A stretch of DNA of 36,863 bases, taken from the NCBI GenBank assembly GCA_005778835.1, contig SXMG01000156.1:1-36863 (forward strand), written 5' to 3'. Within the stretch, counting starts at the first letter, position 1, and the number at the start of each line of letters is the position of its first letter. This DNA is from Actinomycetota bacterium (lineage in GTDB: Bacteria > Actinomycetota > Actinomycetes > Actinomycetales > Microbacteriaceae). The position numbers were made by a program, and so were the translations under genes. Of the stretch, positions 16,398 to 24,177 are shown in pieces. The notes under the pieces are model-generated. The model was not told the origin of the DNA. It made no database searches and saw only the letters and a list, made by a program, of their open reading frames with translations.

Positions 16398-16760
16398 CTA
16401 CTCGTAGACCTTCACGACGAACCAGCGCGCCGGGTCGCCCTCGTCGCGCACGTCGAACACGCAGCTGCGCCCGTCGTCGGCCGTGGCCTGAAACCGCCAG
16501 CCGGTGCAGGTGCGAGGAGCGAGCTCGAGGGCGCGAGCATCCACATCGAGACGACGCCACCAGGAGACCGGCTCGGTGATGACGGTCGGCTGATCAGTGA
16601 CGCGCCAGCGGGTTCCGGCCCAGACGAGCCGCAGCGGTCTGCCCTGCTCGTCGGCCCACAGCATGGCGAGCGGGTCGGGGGTCTCGGGTTCGGCCCGCGG
16701 TGCGGGGGCAGGCTGTGCAGCAGGACGATGGGCGGCAGAACGGTGAGCAGGGGCCGGCAC
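16398..16760 (-). CDS. DUF6504-like small protein under an SOS box
   Basis: A 120-residue protein with a Pro/Ala-rich N-terminus (about 1-35) and a C-terminal domain of the pattern RLVWAGTRWRVTD ... WRFQATADDGR ... FVVKVYE. This resembles DUF6504, a small domain often encoded beside the translesion-repair genes imuB/dnaE2 in actinobacteria. The GTG at 16760 is preferred because AAGGCGAG lies just before it; an in-frame GTG at 16790 would add 10 residues but has no usable RBS. A perfect LexA/SOS box lies at 16822-16837, upstream on the same strand. No imuA, imuB or dnaE2 gene is in the window. The biochemical function is unknown and the family call is moderate. Confidence 0.65.
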   Translation of the reverse strand: MPAPAHRSAAHRPAAQPAPAPRAEPETPDPLAMLWADEQGRPLRLVWAGTRWRVTDQPTVITEPVSWWRRLDVDARALELAPRTCTGWRFQATADDGRSCVFDVRDEGDPARWFVVKVYE

Positions 16761-16821
16761 GGCAGTCTCGCCTTCACAGGTCGCGCGCACTCCGGCCCGG
16801 CGCTCAGCTGGTGGGGATCAC

Positions 16822-16837
16822 TCGAACATACGTTCGA
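16822..16837 (-). promoter_or_regulatory. SOS box (LexA operator)
   Basis: TCGAACATACGTTCGA is a perfect match to the actinobacterial LexA site TCGAAC-N4-GTTCGA. The only gene it can serve is the minus-strand DUF6504-like gene (start 16760, or 16790); the other flanking gene on this strand ends at 16886 and no plus-strand gene starts near. The predicted effect is LexA repression and DNA-damage induction. Confidence 0.85.
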
Positions 16838-16885
16838 GCGCCGACACTACGCCGCCCGACCGCGACACGCCAAGCGCGACTCGGA

Positions 16886-17701
16886 TCAGCGTCGGGCGAC
16901 GAGCTCGTCGAGCAGCGAGGCGAGCGCCGCAGGCTGCTCGACGGGTGTCACGTGATTGCCCGGCACGTGCACGATGCGCGCGTGCGGCACCCTCTCGGCG
17001 AGCATCGCCGCGGCGGCGGCGTCGAGCACGTAGTCATCGCGCCCGGCGACGGCGAGCACGGGCATGCGCAGCTCACTCAGCCGGTCGCTCACGTCGTCGG
17101 GGTTCACGAGCACGGCCCGCATGGCGCGCGCGACCACGCGACGATCGGCCGCTCGCACCTGCTCGATCATGCGCAGTGCGATCTCGCTGCGGCGCGCAGC
17201 CGGGTCGAACAGGGCGGCGACGATCTGCCGGCCGTACCAGCGCGGTGCCCCGATCGCCCGGAGCAGGGCGACGAGGGTGCGGTAGCGGCGGCGCTCGGCG
17301 GCGGTGCGCGGCGCGAGCGGAGTGTTGACGAGCCCGAGCGCGGCGACCCGCTCGGGGTGGGCGAGCGCGACCCGCAACGACGACATGCCGCCCCACGAAT
17401 GGCCGATCAGGGTCGCCCGCTCGATGCCGAGGGAATCCATGATCTGGATGCTCGCGCGAGCATCATCCTGCACCGAGTACTCGCGGCCGGGGTCACCGCT
17501 CGCGCCGTGGCCCGGTGCGTCGACGAGCACGACCCGGTGAGTGGATGCGTACCGCTCGCCGATTGGGCGCCACAGTTCGCGGTCGAGGAAGATGCCGTGG
17601 CGCAGCAGCAGGGCGGGTGCGTCGGGCTGCCCGAACTCGAGCACGGCGAGCTCGCCGACGACGGTGGGGATGCGGTGCTCGGTGAGTGTCGTGGACGACA
17701 T
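16886..17701 (-). CDS. Alpha/beta hydrolase divergent from a TetR regulator
   Basis: A 271-residue alpha/beta hydrolase with RHGIFLD (35-40, the oxyanion-hole region), nucleophile elbow GHSWGG with Ser102, an acid in AGRDDYVLD and catalytic His in PGNHVTPVEQP. The ATG at 17701 is preferred over an in-frame upstream start because GAGAGG lies 5 nt before it and the fold starts soon after. The substrate is unknown. It is transcribed divergently from the TetR gene at 17774, and both operator-like palindromes (17721-17734, 17746-17759) lie in the 72 bp between them, so it is the likely target of that repressor. Confidence 0.88.
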   Translation of the reverse strand: MSSTTLTEHRIPTVVGELAVLEFGQPDAPALLLRHGIFLDRELWRPIGERYASTHRVVLVDAPGHGASGDPGREYSVQDDARASIQIMDSLGIERATLIGHSWGGMSSLRVALAHPERVAALGLVNTPLAPRTAAERRRYRTLVALLRAIGAPRWYGRQIVAALFDPAARRSEIALRMIEQVRAADRRVVARAMRAVLVNPDDVSDRLSELRMPVLAVAGRDDYVLDAAAAAMLAERVPHARIVHVPGNHVTPVEQPAALASLLDELVARR

Positions 17702-17720
17702 GGCGACCTCTCGGAGTAGA

Positions 17721-17734
17721 TAAACAGGTGTAAA
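17721..17734. promoter_or_regulatory. TetR operator 1 (imperfect)
   Basis: TAAACAGGTGTAAA repeats the left half TAAACA of operator 2 with an imperfect right half. It starts 25 bp before operator 2 and lies just upstream of the hydrolase RBS, so it may control the hydrolase transcript. Confidence 0.5.
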
Positions 17735-17745
17735 CACGACATATA

Positions 17746-17759
17746 TAAACAGTTGTTTA
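17746..17759. promoter_or_regulatory. TetR operator 2 (perfect palindrome)
   Basis: TAAACAGTTGTTTA is a perfect 14-bp palindrome ending 1 bp before the presumed -10 element TAGAGT (17761-17766) of the tetR gene. It is a strong candidate site for autoregulation by the adjacent TetR protein. Confidence 0.65.
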
Positions 17760-17773
17760 CTAGAGTGTCAAGC

Positions 17774-18424
17774 ATGACTTCAGCGACTCCAGCGCCCCGC
17801 GCCCGCAATCGCCCCGGCGAAGGCGGGCGCCTGCGCGACGACATCGTCGACGCGGCCGATGCGCTGCTCGCCGACGCCGGCTCGGCGGCGCGCCTGAGCC
17901 TGCGGGCCATTGCGCGCGAGGTCGGCATCACCGCCCCCGCGATCTACGCGCACTTCACGACCAAAGAGCAACTGCTGAGCGCGGTGGTCGCCCGGCGCTT
18001 CGCCGGTCTCGCGCAGGCGCTTCGCGACGCTGAGCCCGAGTCGGCCGAACCGGCGTCGACACGTGGCCCCGCGGAGCAGCGTTCGGCCGCGATCTCGACG
18101 GTGCGAGCGCGCACGCGGGCCTACGTCGCCTACGGTCTCGAGCATCCGGGGGTCTATGCCGCTCTCTTCGGGCCCGACGCCGACCACCTCGGCCTCACCT
18201 ACGAGGGCTCGCCGGGCGAAGAGGTGTTCGCCGCCCTGCTCGATCCGGTGTCGTCAGCGCTGGGCGACCACGGTGACGCCCTCGCGGTGGCGACCGACCT
18301 GTGGGTCGCCATGCACGGCATCGTCACGCTGCGATCGAGTCAGCGCGGCTTCGTCTGGGGCGATCTCGATGCGCAGCTCGATCGCTTCGTGAGCGCCCTG
18401 CTCGACGCTCCGCGCACGCGCTAG
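17774..18424 (+). CDS. TetR/AcrR family regulator with WHG C-terminal domain
   Basis: A 216-residue repressor. The N-terminal TetR HTH is LSLRAIAREVGITAPAIYAH (about 42-61), followed by FTTKEQLL. The C-terminal part (about 105-205) contains VAMHGIVTLRS, matching the WHG-type ligand-binding/dimerisation domain. The ATG at 17774 is preferred to an in-frame TTG 21 nt upstream, because TAGAGT lies 7 nt before it. It probably represses itself and the divergent hydrolase through the twin palindromes; the inducer is unknown. Confidence 0.9.
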   Translation: MTSATPAPRARNRPGEGGRLRDDIVDAADALLADAGSAARLSLRAIAREVGITAPAIYAHFTTKEQLLSAVVARRFAGLAQALRDAEPESAEPASTRGPAEQRSAAISTVRARTRAYVAYGLEHPGVYAALFGPDADHLGLTYEGSPGEEVFAALLDPVSSALGDHGDALAVATDLWVAMHGIVTLRSSQRGFVWGDLDAQLDRFVSALLDAPRTR

Positions 18425-18433
18425 CCTCGAACC

Positions 18434-18868
18434 ATGCCGCTGACCGGAGAGTACGCGCCCAGCACGTCGCAGTGGGCCCGCGAGCAGGCCGAGCTCTACG
18501 AGCGCACCAATGGGGTCGAAGGCAATGACCTGCGCGGCCGACCGATCATCGTGCTCACGACGCTGGGTGCCAAGACGGGCAAGTTGCGCAAGACCGCGCT
18601 CATGCGCGTCGAGCACGAGGGCTCGTACGCGGTCATCGCCTCGATGGGCGGCGCGCCGAAGAACCCGGTCTGGCACCACAACCTGCTCGCGCAGTCGCTG
18701 TGCGAGCTGCACGACATGGCGTCGAAGCGCGATTACCGCGCCCGGCTCGTCGAGGGCGACGAACGTGCGACCTGGTGGGCGCGAGCGTGCGCGGTGTGGC
18801 CCGACTACGCGAACTATCAGCTGAAGACCGAGCGGCAGATTCCGGTCTGGGTGCTCGACCCGGTCTAG
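18434..18868 (+). CDS. Nitroreductase family deazaflavin-dependent oxidoreductase
   Basis: A 144-residue protein of the split-beta-barrel Ddn family, whose members use deazaflavin F420 (or related flavins) to reduce nitro compounds and quinones. The typical core is present: [20 protein letters not shown] (38-57), then [20 protein letters not shown], and AWWxR-like [16 protein letters not shown] near the C-terminus. TAGCCT (18422-18427) overlaps the stop codon of the tetR gene and lies 6 nt before the ATG, suggesting an independent leaderless transcript. Its stop overlaps the convergent sufU stop. The natural substrate and true cofactor are not shown here. Confidence 0.9.
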   Translation: MPLTGEYAPSTSQWAREQAELYERTNGVEGNDLRGRPIIVLTTLGAKTGKLRKTALMRVEHEGSYAVIASMGGAPKNPVWHHNLLAQSLCELHDMASKRDYRARLVEGDERATWWARACAVWPDYANYQLKTERQIPVWVLDPV

Positions 18869-19323
18869 GCGCGGCGCTGCAGCAGGTCTTCGGCGGCGAC
18901 CCACGCGAGCATCGCGCACTTGACGCGCGCGACGAACTTCGAGACGCCGCTGAGGGCGGCCGCGTCGCCGAAGGTCTCTTCATCGAGCGGAATCGTGCCG
19001 CGCGACCGCAGCGCTTCGCGGAACTCGTGGATGAGCGCGGTGAACTCGTCGGGCGTCCACGACCAGCCGTCGTCGGTCGACTCTTTCGCGAGCGTCGACA
19101 GCAGTGAGGCGCTCGCTTGCGAGATGGAGCATCCGGAGCCCTCCCACGCGATACCGGTCACGCGCTCGCCCGTGGCATCCCACCGCAGAGCGAGCGTGAT
19201 CTCGTCGCCGCAGACCGGGTTGCGCTGGTGGCTCGTCTCGTCGCCCGCCTCGAGCCCGACGCCGTGCGGGTGCTTCGAGTGGTCCAGGATGATCTGCTGA
19301 TACAGCTGCTCGAGGCCGCTCAC
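18865..19323 (-). CDS. sufU: SufU-type Fe-S cluster assembly protein
   Basis: A 152-residue NifU-like protein of the SufU group, a zinc-containing sulfur acceptor that activates SufS in Gram-positive SUF systems. All metal ligands are present: Cys38 and Asp40 in NPVCGD, Cys65 in GSGCSIS and Cys136 in RVKCAMLAW, with the SufU-specific insertion between the second and third cysteines. Its start overlaps the sufS stop by 4 bp. The remaining SUF genes (sufB, sufC, sufD) are not in the window. Confidence 0.94.
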   Translation of the reverse strand: MSGLEQLYQQIILDHSKHPHGVGLEAGDETSHQRNPVCGDEITLALRWDATGERVTGIAWEGSGCSISQASASLLSTLAKESTDDGWSWTPDEFTALIHEFREALRSRGTIPLDEETFGDAAALSGVSKFVARVKCAMLAWVAAEDLLQRRA

Positions 19324-20648
19324 GACTGCTCTCCCTCACTGAGACCGAAGAACGGGCGGATGCTCGCGACGGCCTCGACCGCCCGATCGAGCTCGGCCTC
19401 GGTCGTGTAGAGCCCGGCGCTGAGGCGCAGGCTCGCCGTGACGCCGAAGCGCCGGTGCAGCGGCTGCGCGCAGTGGTGGCCGACGCGGGCCGCGATGCCG
19501 ACCTCGTCGAGCACTTGCCCCGCGTCGTGCGCGTGCACGCCGTCGACGACGATGCTCGCGAGAGCGACGCGCGGCTCGGGGCTGCCGGCGCCGAGCACCC
19601 GCACGTCGGGGACTGTCGAGAGACCCGCGAGCAGGCGCTCGCCGAGCACGTGCTCGGTCGCGGCGATGCGCTCCATTCTTACCTCCTGCACGAACCGGAT
19701 GGCCGCCGCGAGTCCGATGGCCTGCGCGATGCGCGGGGTGCCGGGCTCGAAACGCTGCGGCGAGGGCAGGTACTCGGCCTTCTCCATCGTGACGGTCGTG
19801 ATCATCGAGCCGCCGTAGAGGAACGGCGGCAGTGCGTCGAGCAGCGCGGCGCGGCCGTAGAGCACGCCGTTGCCGGGGGGGCCGTAGAGGTTGTGGCCGC
19901 TGAACACGGCGATGTCGACATCGAGCTCGCGCGGCCGCAGCGGCAGGTGCGGCGCCGATTGGCAGGCATCGAGCACGACGAGCGCGCCGGCCGCACGGGC
20001 GAGAGGCACGAGCACGTCGAGCGGTGTGACGGCACCCGTGACGTTCGAGACGTGCGTGATCGCGAGCACGCGCGTGCGCTCGCTGATGATGCTCGCCGCG
20101 GCGTCGAGGTCGAGCCCGCCGTGGTCGTGCACCGGAATGAATCGCAGCGTCGCACCCGTGCGGGCCGCGAGCTCTTGCCACGGAATGAGGTTGGCGTGGT
20201 GCTCGAGCTCGGTCACAACGATCTCGTCGCCCGGACCGAGCGCGAACTCGGCGGCTGCTGCACCCGCCCCGCGGCCGATGCTCGCAGTGCCGAGCGCGTA
20301 GGCGACGAGGTTGAGCGCCTCGGTGGCGTGGCTCGTGAAGACGATCTCGTGCTCGTCGACACCGAGGAAGGCGGCGACCGTCAGGCGAGCATCCTCGTAC
20401 AGCTCGGTCGCTTCGCCCGCGAGCGTGTGGGCGCCGCGGTGCACGGCCGCGTTCGACTCGCGGTAGAACGCGCTCTCCGCCTCGATGACGACGTCAGGCT
20501 TCTGCGCTGTCGCGGCCGTGTCGAGGTAGGTGAGGGGGTGCCCGTTGACCTCGCGCGACAGGATCGGGAAGCGCTGGCGCACCGCGTCGATCTCGCCGGC
20601 GCTCAGCGGCGCGGCGGTCGAGGGCGCGGCAGGCAGCACGTCGGTCAC
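19320..20648 (-). CDS. sufS: SufS-type cysteine desulfurase homologue lacking the PLP lysine
   Basis: A 442-residue class V aminotransferase-fold protein, clearly SufS-like. It has LEHHANLIPW (149-158), VLDACQSAPHLPL (225-237), the catalytic cysteine Cys393 in RVGHHCAQP and the substrate Arg408. The motif that normally reads SGHK, with Lys forming the Schiff base to PLP (E. coli Lys226), reads SGHNLYGPPGNG here: Asn253, codon AAC at 19892-19890. The usual GIG also reads GNG. A normal desulfurase cannot work without this lysine, so the protein may be inactive, may do something else, or carries a sequence error. The GTG start at 20648 is supported by TACGCT 6 nt before it. It is coupled to intact sufU by a 4-bp overlap. 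Confidence 0.9.
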   Translation of the reverse strand: MTDVLPAAPSTAAPLSAGEIDAVRQRFPILSREVNGHPLTYLDTAATAQKPDVVIEAESAFYRESNAAVHRGAHTLAGEATELYEDARLTVAAFLGVDEHEIVFTSHATEALNLVAYALGTASIGRGAGAAAAEFALGPGDEIVVTELEHHANLIPWQELAARTGATLRFIPVHDHGGLDLDAAASIISERTRVLAITHVSNVTGAVTPLDVLVPLARAAGALVVLDACQSAPHLPLRPRELDVDIAVFSGHNLYGPPGNGVLYGRAALLDALPPFLYGGSMITTVTMEKAEYLPSPQRFEPGTPRIAQAIGLAAAIRFVQEVRMERIAATEHVLGERLLAGLSTVPDVRVLGAGSPEPRVALASIVVDGVHAHDAGQVLDEVGIAARVGHHCAQPLHRRFGVTASLRLSAGLYTTEAELDRAVEAVASIRPFFGLSEGEQS

Positions 20649-20767
20649 AACCCCAGCGTATTGCGTCGCGCCCAGCGACCCCTGGGCTCCTCGAGTGCCT
20701 GCGGCCCGGGGCGCCACGCTCCTCGCCCAGCACCCCCCTTGCGCGCTCCGGTGAACGCGCCCCGCAC

Positions 20768-20826
20768 GCTTCAACGGATGCGGAACTATGCGAATGCTGC
20801 TCGCTTTCTTCCGCATCCGTTGAAGC
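20768..20826. repeat. Long intergenic inverted repeat (18-bp arms)
   Basis: GCTTCAACGGATGCGGAA (20768-20785) and its exact reverse complement (20809-20826) enclose a 23-nt loop. It sits in the 219-bp divergent gap between sufS and the small membrane protein gene, 42 bp before the latter. No T-tract follows on either side. It could be an extragenic palindromic repeat, a structured RNA or a regulatory dyad; the rest of the gap shows only the two -10-like elements. Confidence 0.75.
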
Positions 20827-20867
20827 ACAGCGAGCGTGAGCACCGCCAGTCCGGTTAGTGTCGTTTC

Positions 20868-21188
20868 GTGGGCAACCCTCGTGTCTCTGAAGCCGTGCGC
20901 GACGGAATCGGCAAAGGTCTGATCGTTCTGGCGCTCGGCGCAGCAGCGCTCTCGATCCTCATCGGCGCACTGCAGATCGAGGTGATCTCGTCGGATGCCC
21001 GATTCTTCCCCTGCGGCGCGGTCTTTCGACCTGCTCTGGTGATGCCGGAGGCGGCCGAGGTCTGCGACGATGCCCTGGCATCGCAGCTTCAGTGGATGAT
21101 CGTGACCGGCGCGATCGCGGTGGTGGCCCTGCTGGCGGGAATCCTCCTGAGAGCATCGGTGCCGAAGCGCCTGAAGCACCGCCGCTGA
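20868..21188 (+). CDS. Small two-helix membrane protein, unknown function
   Basis: A 106-residue protein I do not recognise. Two hydrophobic segments (about 16-38 and 75-97) flank a loop with two cysteines (FFPCGAV, EVCDD), which may be extracytoplasmic and disulfide-bonded. The C-terminus is basic. The GTG at 20868 follows TAGTGT (20856-20861) by 6 nt, supporting the start. It follows the long hairpin and converges on the racemase-family gene. Confidence 0.7.
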   Translation: MGNPRVSEAVRDGIGKGLIVLALGAAALSILIGALQIEVISSDARFFPCGAVFRPALVMPEAAEVCDDALASQLQWMIVTGAIAVVALLAGILLRASVPKRLKHRR

Positions 21189-21196
21189 TCGTTCGC

Positions 21197-21904
21197 TCAG
21201 CGAGCGAGCGCCCAGTCGACTGCGGCCTCGGCGTGCAGGCGGGTCGTCGGAAAGAGCGGCACCGCGACGTGCTGTTGCTCGACGAGCAGCTCGATCTCGG
21301 TGCAGCCGAGCACGATGCCCTGCGCGCCGCGAGCCACGAGTCGCTCGATGATCGCGAGATACGCCTCCCGCGAGGCCTCCGACACCATTCCGAGCACGAG
21401 CTCGTCGTAGATGACGCGGTGCACCACGGCCTGGTCGTCGTCGTCGGGAACGAAAACCTCGAGGCCGTGCGAGGCGATCCGCTCGCGCATGAAGGGCTGC
21501 TGCATAGTGAAGCGCGTGCCGAGCATCCCGACCCGATCGAGGCCAGCGGCGCGCACGGCGAGCGCGGTCACGTCGCCCAGATGCAGCAGCGGGATGCTCA
21601 CCGCGGCCTCGATCGCCGGCGCGACCAGGTGCATGGTGTTGGTGCAGAGCACGATCGCCTCGGCTCCGGCCGCCTCGAGAGCCTGCGCCTCGCGAGCGAG
21701 CAGCTCGCCCGCCTGCCGCCACTCCCCCGCCGACTGCAGCCGCTCAATCGTGGCGAAGTCGACCGAGACCATGACCAGATCGGCCGAGTGCACGCCGCCG
21801 AGCCGCTCGGCGACGAGCTCGTTGATGAGCGAGTAGTAGAGCGCCGAGCTCTGCCAGCTCATGCCGCCGAGCAGGCCGATGCGGCGCACGCGGGCGTCAG
21901 CCAC
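21197..21904 (-). CDS. Aspartate/glutamate racemase family protein
   Basis: A 235-residue PLP-independent amino acid racemase-fold protein. It begins with the family motif IGLLGGMSWQSS (9-20) and has both catalytic cysteines, Cys87 in LCTNTMH and Cys201 in GCTEIELL. It probably interconverts L- and D-aspartate or a related amino acid; specificity cannot be read from the sequence. The GTG start at 21904 overlaps the end of the DUF389 gene by 8 bp, so the two form an operon with coupled translation. Confidence 0.92.
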   Translation of the reverse strand: MADARVRRIGLLGGMSWQSSALYYSLINELVAERLGGVHSADLVMVSVDFATIERLQSAGEWRQAGELLAREAQALEAAGAEAIVLCTNTMHLVAPAIEAAVSIPLLHLGDVTALAVRAAGLDRVGMLGTRFTMQQPFMRERIASHGLEVFVPDDDDQAVVHRVIYDELVLGMVSEASREAYLAIIERLVARGAQGIVLGCTEIELLVEQQHVAVPLFPTTRLHAEAAVDWALAR

Positions 21905-22880
21905 CGAGCTCGACCTCGTAGACGGGCACGAGCACGAGCGTTACGAGCTCGGGCTCGATGCCGCGCTCGACGAGAGCCGCCTCGAGGGCATCGGTGTCGG
22001 GCAAGGGCAGTGGCCCGCCCAGCGTGACGGTCAACTCGAAAGTGGTGTAGTCGATGCCGCGAATGGTCCAGCCCGAGTCGTCGCTCCACTCGTCGATGAC
22101 CTCGACAACCGCGCGCTCGATGATCGACTTCGACCCGATCTCGATGCTCGTCAGCGACAGGGGCAGCCCCACGATGATGAGCATCGACGTGAGCAGGATC
22201 ACGGGTTTGCGCAGGCTCGCCCGACGCGAGCCGTCGGTCGCTGCCACGGCGGCCAACTTGTTCACGCCGTAGAACGACATGACCACGATGCCCGTGGCGA
22301 TGATCGCCACGACGTTGGTCACGAACAGCAGCAGTGCGCCAGCCGCTTCACCGAGTGCGCCCGATTCGAGCGTGAGGCCGACGACGGTGAGCGGCGGCAC
22401 GAGAGAGATCGCGATCGCGACGCCCGGCAGAGTGTCAGAGATGTCGCGGCGAACGAGCGCCACCGAGCCGACGACTCCTGTGCCGAGAGCGGCAAGAAGG
22501 TCGATGAGCCTCGGGCTCACTCGACCTGCCACCTGCGAGTTGGTCGCAGCGATCACGTCACCCGACACGGTCATGCCGATGAGATAGCCGATGACGATCG
22601 CGACCGTGGCGCCCGCCACGACCAGCAGCAGCGAGCGAACGAGGTTCGATCGGTCGCCGAGCACGGTGGCGAGCATCGTGCCCTGAATCGGCCCGAGCAG
22701 CGGGGCGACGATCATCGCGCCGATGACCGCGGCCGTCGAGTCGGCGACGACCCCGGCCGAGGCGATGATCGCCGAGAGCACGAGCAGCATCCAGAACCGG
22801 CTGTAGCGGGCGGGCGCCTCGGGGCCGTCGAAGAATACCGACTCGCGCATCTGCACGGGCGTGGCGAAGCGTGACTCCAT
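21897..22880 (-). CDS. DUF389 domain-containing membrane protein
   Basis: A 327-residue integral membrane protein of the DUF389 family. The signature DSTAAVIGAMIVAPLLGPI (47-65) is present, with about six helices between residues 28 and 230 and a C-terminal soluble domain (about 235-327). Transport or stress roles have been proposed for the family, but none is established. On the minus strand TAGATT (22892-22887) lies 6 nt before the ATG, suggesting a leaderless mRNA. It is the first gene of the DUF389-racemase pair and divergent from the Dabb gene. Confidence 0.9.
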   Translation of the reverse strand: MESRFATPVQMRESVFFDGPEAPARYSRFWMLLVLSAIIASAGVVADSTAAVIGAMIVAPLLGPIQGTMLATVLGDRSNLVRSLLLVVAGATVAIVIGYLIGMTVSGDVIAATNSQVAGRVSPRLIDLLAALGTGVVGSVALVRRDISDTLPGVAIAISLVPPLTVVGLTLESGALGEAAGALLLFVTNVVAIIATGIVVMSFYGVNKLAAVAATDGSRRASLRKPVILLTSMLIIVGLPLSLTSIEIGSKSIIERAVVEVIDEWSDDSGWTIRGIDYTTFELTVTLGGPLPLPDTDALEAALVERGIEPELVTLVLVPVYEVELGG

Positions 22881-22931
22881 GCGCTGAATCTAGCCCTCGG
22901 CGGGCCGCCGCGCGCCCTCTAGAGTGAAGGC

Positions 22932-23231
22932 ATGATCCGCCACATCGTGCTCTTCAAGCTGGCCGCCGACGACGAGACCCAGCGCCGCGACGACGCCCAC
23001 GGCATCGCCGAGCGGCTCGAAGCTCTCGAGACGCAGATTGCGGGCATCCAGAGCATTCGGGTCGATCGCGACCTCGGTCTCGTCGCCGGCCACTGGGATG
23101 TCGCGCTCGTGTCGGAGCACGACGACAACGCCGCCCTCGAGGCCTATCAGGTGCACCCGGCGCACAAAGAGGCCTTCGCCTACATCTCGTCGGTGATCAG
23201 CGATCGCGCCGTGGTCGACTACTCGCTCTAG
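22932..23231 (+). CDS. Dabb family (stress-responsive alpha/beta barrel) protein
   Basis: A 99-residue dimeric alpha/beta-barrel protein of the Dabb family. It starts MIRHIVLFKLA and carries the typical YQVHPAHKEAFAYI near residues 72-85. Family members include stress proteins and small cyclases or monooxygenase-like folds, so no reaction can be assigned. TAGAGT (22920-22925) lies 6 nt before the ATG. A membrane-protein gene follows 11 bp later and is probably cotranscribed. Confidence 0.9.
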   Translation: MIRHIVLFKLAADDETQRRDDAHGIAERLEALETQIAGIQSIRVDRDLGLVAGHWDVALVSEHDDNAALEAYQVHPAHKEAFAYISSVISDRAVVDYSL

Positions 23232-23242
23232 CGACGCCGCCG

Positions 23243-23803
23243 ATGACCTCTGACGAGCAGTCGACGACGCGGGCTCCGCGCTTGCCCGGTTGGATGATCG
23301 CGCGCCCTGGCGAGCAGCTCTCGATCGAGCGCATGCGACTGCGCATGTCGGCCTACGTCTACGGCAACATTCTCGTGCTCACCGCCATCGTCATCGCCAC
23401 CGGCAAGTCGATCGTGGGCGGCGAAGCGGCGCTGCTCGTCACGGTGACGGCGCTCACCACCTACAGCGCGCACATTCTCGCGCACGACGTCGGTCAGCAG
23501 CTCGGTCGTGGGCCCGGCGAGCACCGGCCGCACATGGCTCACGAGATTCGCGACGCCCTGCCCATCCTGGTGTCGGGACTCGTGCCGGCCGTGATCCTCT
23601 TCGTGGCGACGTTCAACTTCGTGCCGACGCAGCTCGCGCAGCTCACCGCCGCAGTGTGGGTCGTCGGCCGTCTCGCGCTCATCGGCTTCATCGTCGAGCG
23701 AATGAGCGGCCGCGAGCCGACCTGGCGCACGCTCTCGGGCGGCATGCTACTCGCGCTGCTGAGCGCGGTGGTCGTCGTGCTCAAGGTGGTGTTCGCGCAC
23801 TGA
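23243..23803 (+). CDS. Hypothetical multi-pass membrane protein
   Basis: A 186-residue protein with about four to five hydrophobic segments (near 40-55, 60-78, 108-125, 132-150 and 165-183). The cytoplasmic N-terminus is polar. A histidine-containing loop (SAHILAHDVGQQL, about 75-87, and EHRPHMAHE) lies between helices 2 and 3. I do not recognise a family. It starts 11 bp after the Dabb gene and likely shares its transcript. Confidence 0.72.
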   Translation: MTSDEQSTTRAPRLPGWMIARPGEQLSIERMRLRMSAYVYGNILVLTAIVIATGKSIVGGEAALLVTVTALTTYSAHILAHDVGQQLGRGPGEHRPHMAHEIRDALPILVSGLVPAVILFVATFNFVPTQLAQLTAAVWVVGRLALIGFIVERMSGREPTWRTLSGGMLLALLSAVVVVLKVVFAH

Positions 23804-23819
23804 GCTGCGCGAGCGGCGC

Positions 23820-24011
23820 TCAGACCCCGAGCGCGCTCAATCCGCCGTAGACCGCGTAGGCGGGCCAGACGATCGCCTGCAGCAGGCCGAGGATGACGCC
23901 CCAGAAGCTGCCGTCGCTCTGGCCGATGAAGTAGATCGCTGCACCGATGTACGCCAGCAGGCCTGCGAAGCCCCACGTCGCGCCCTGCTGCACGGAACCG
24001 TTCTTGGCCAT
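23820..24011 (-). CDS. Small conserved membrane protein
   Basis: A 63-residue protein with two hydrophobic segments (about 10-27 and 33-60) rich in Gly, Trp and Tyr. It resembles short conserved membrane proteins common in actinobacteria, whose function is unknown. The ATG at 24011 is chosen over an upstream in-frame start because AGGAGG lies 6 nt before it. It is divergent from prfC. Confidence 0.72.
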   Translation of the reverse strand: MAKNGSVQQGATWGFAGLLAYIGAAIYFIGQSDGSFWGVILGLLQAIVWPAYAVYGGLSALGV

Positions 24012-24110
24012 GAGGGCCTCCTGCCTCTGTGGTTGTCGTTCGTCATCGTGCTGAGTCACCGCACAGCGTACGCCCGCGAGGCGACGGCCGGGAGGGCCGA
24101 TCGGCCCGCA

Positions 24111-24139
24111 TTCTTCGGGATGCTCCGCGCACCTAGAAT
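24111..24139 (+). promoter_or_regulatory. Candidate prfC promoter
   Basis: TTCTTC (24111-24116) and TAGAAT (24134-24139) are separated by 17 bp, a sigma-70-type arrangement. The predicted start near 24146 would give a leader of about 30 nt ending in the GGAGGA RBS before the ATG at 24178. Confidence 0.5.
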
Positions 24140-24177
24140 GGAGGTTTGCGCAGGAGTCGACACAGCCGGAGGAATCG

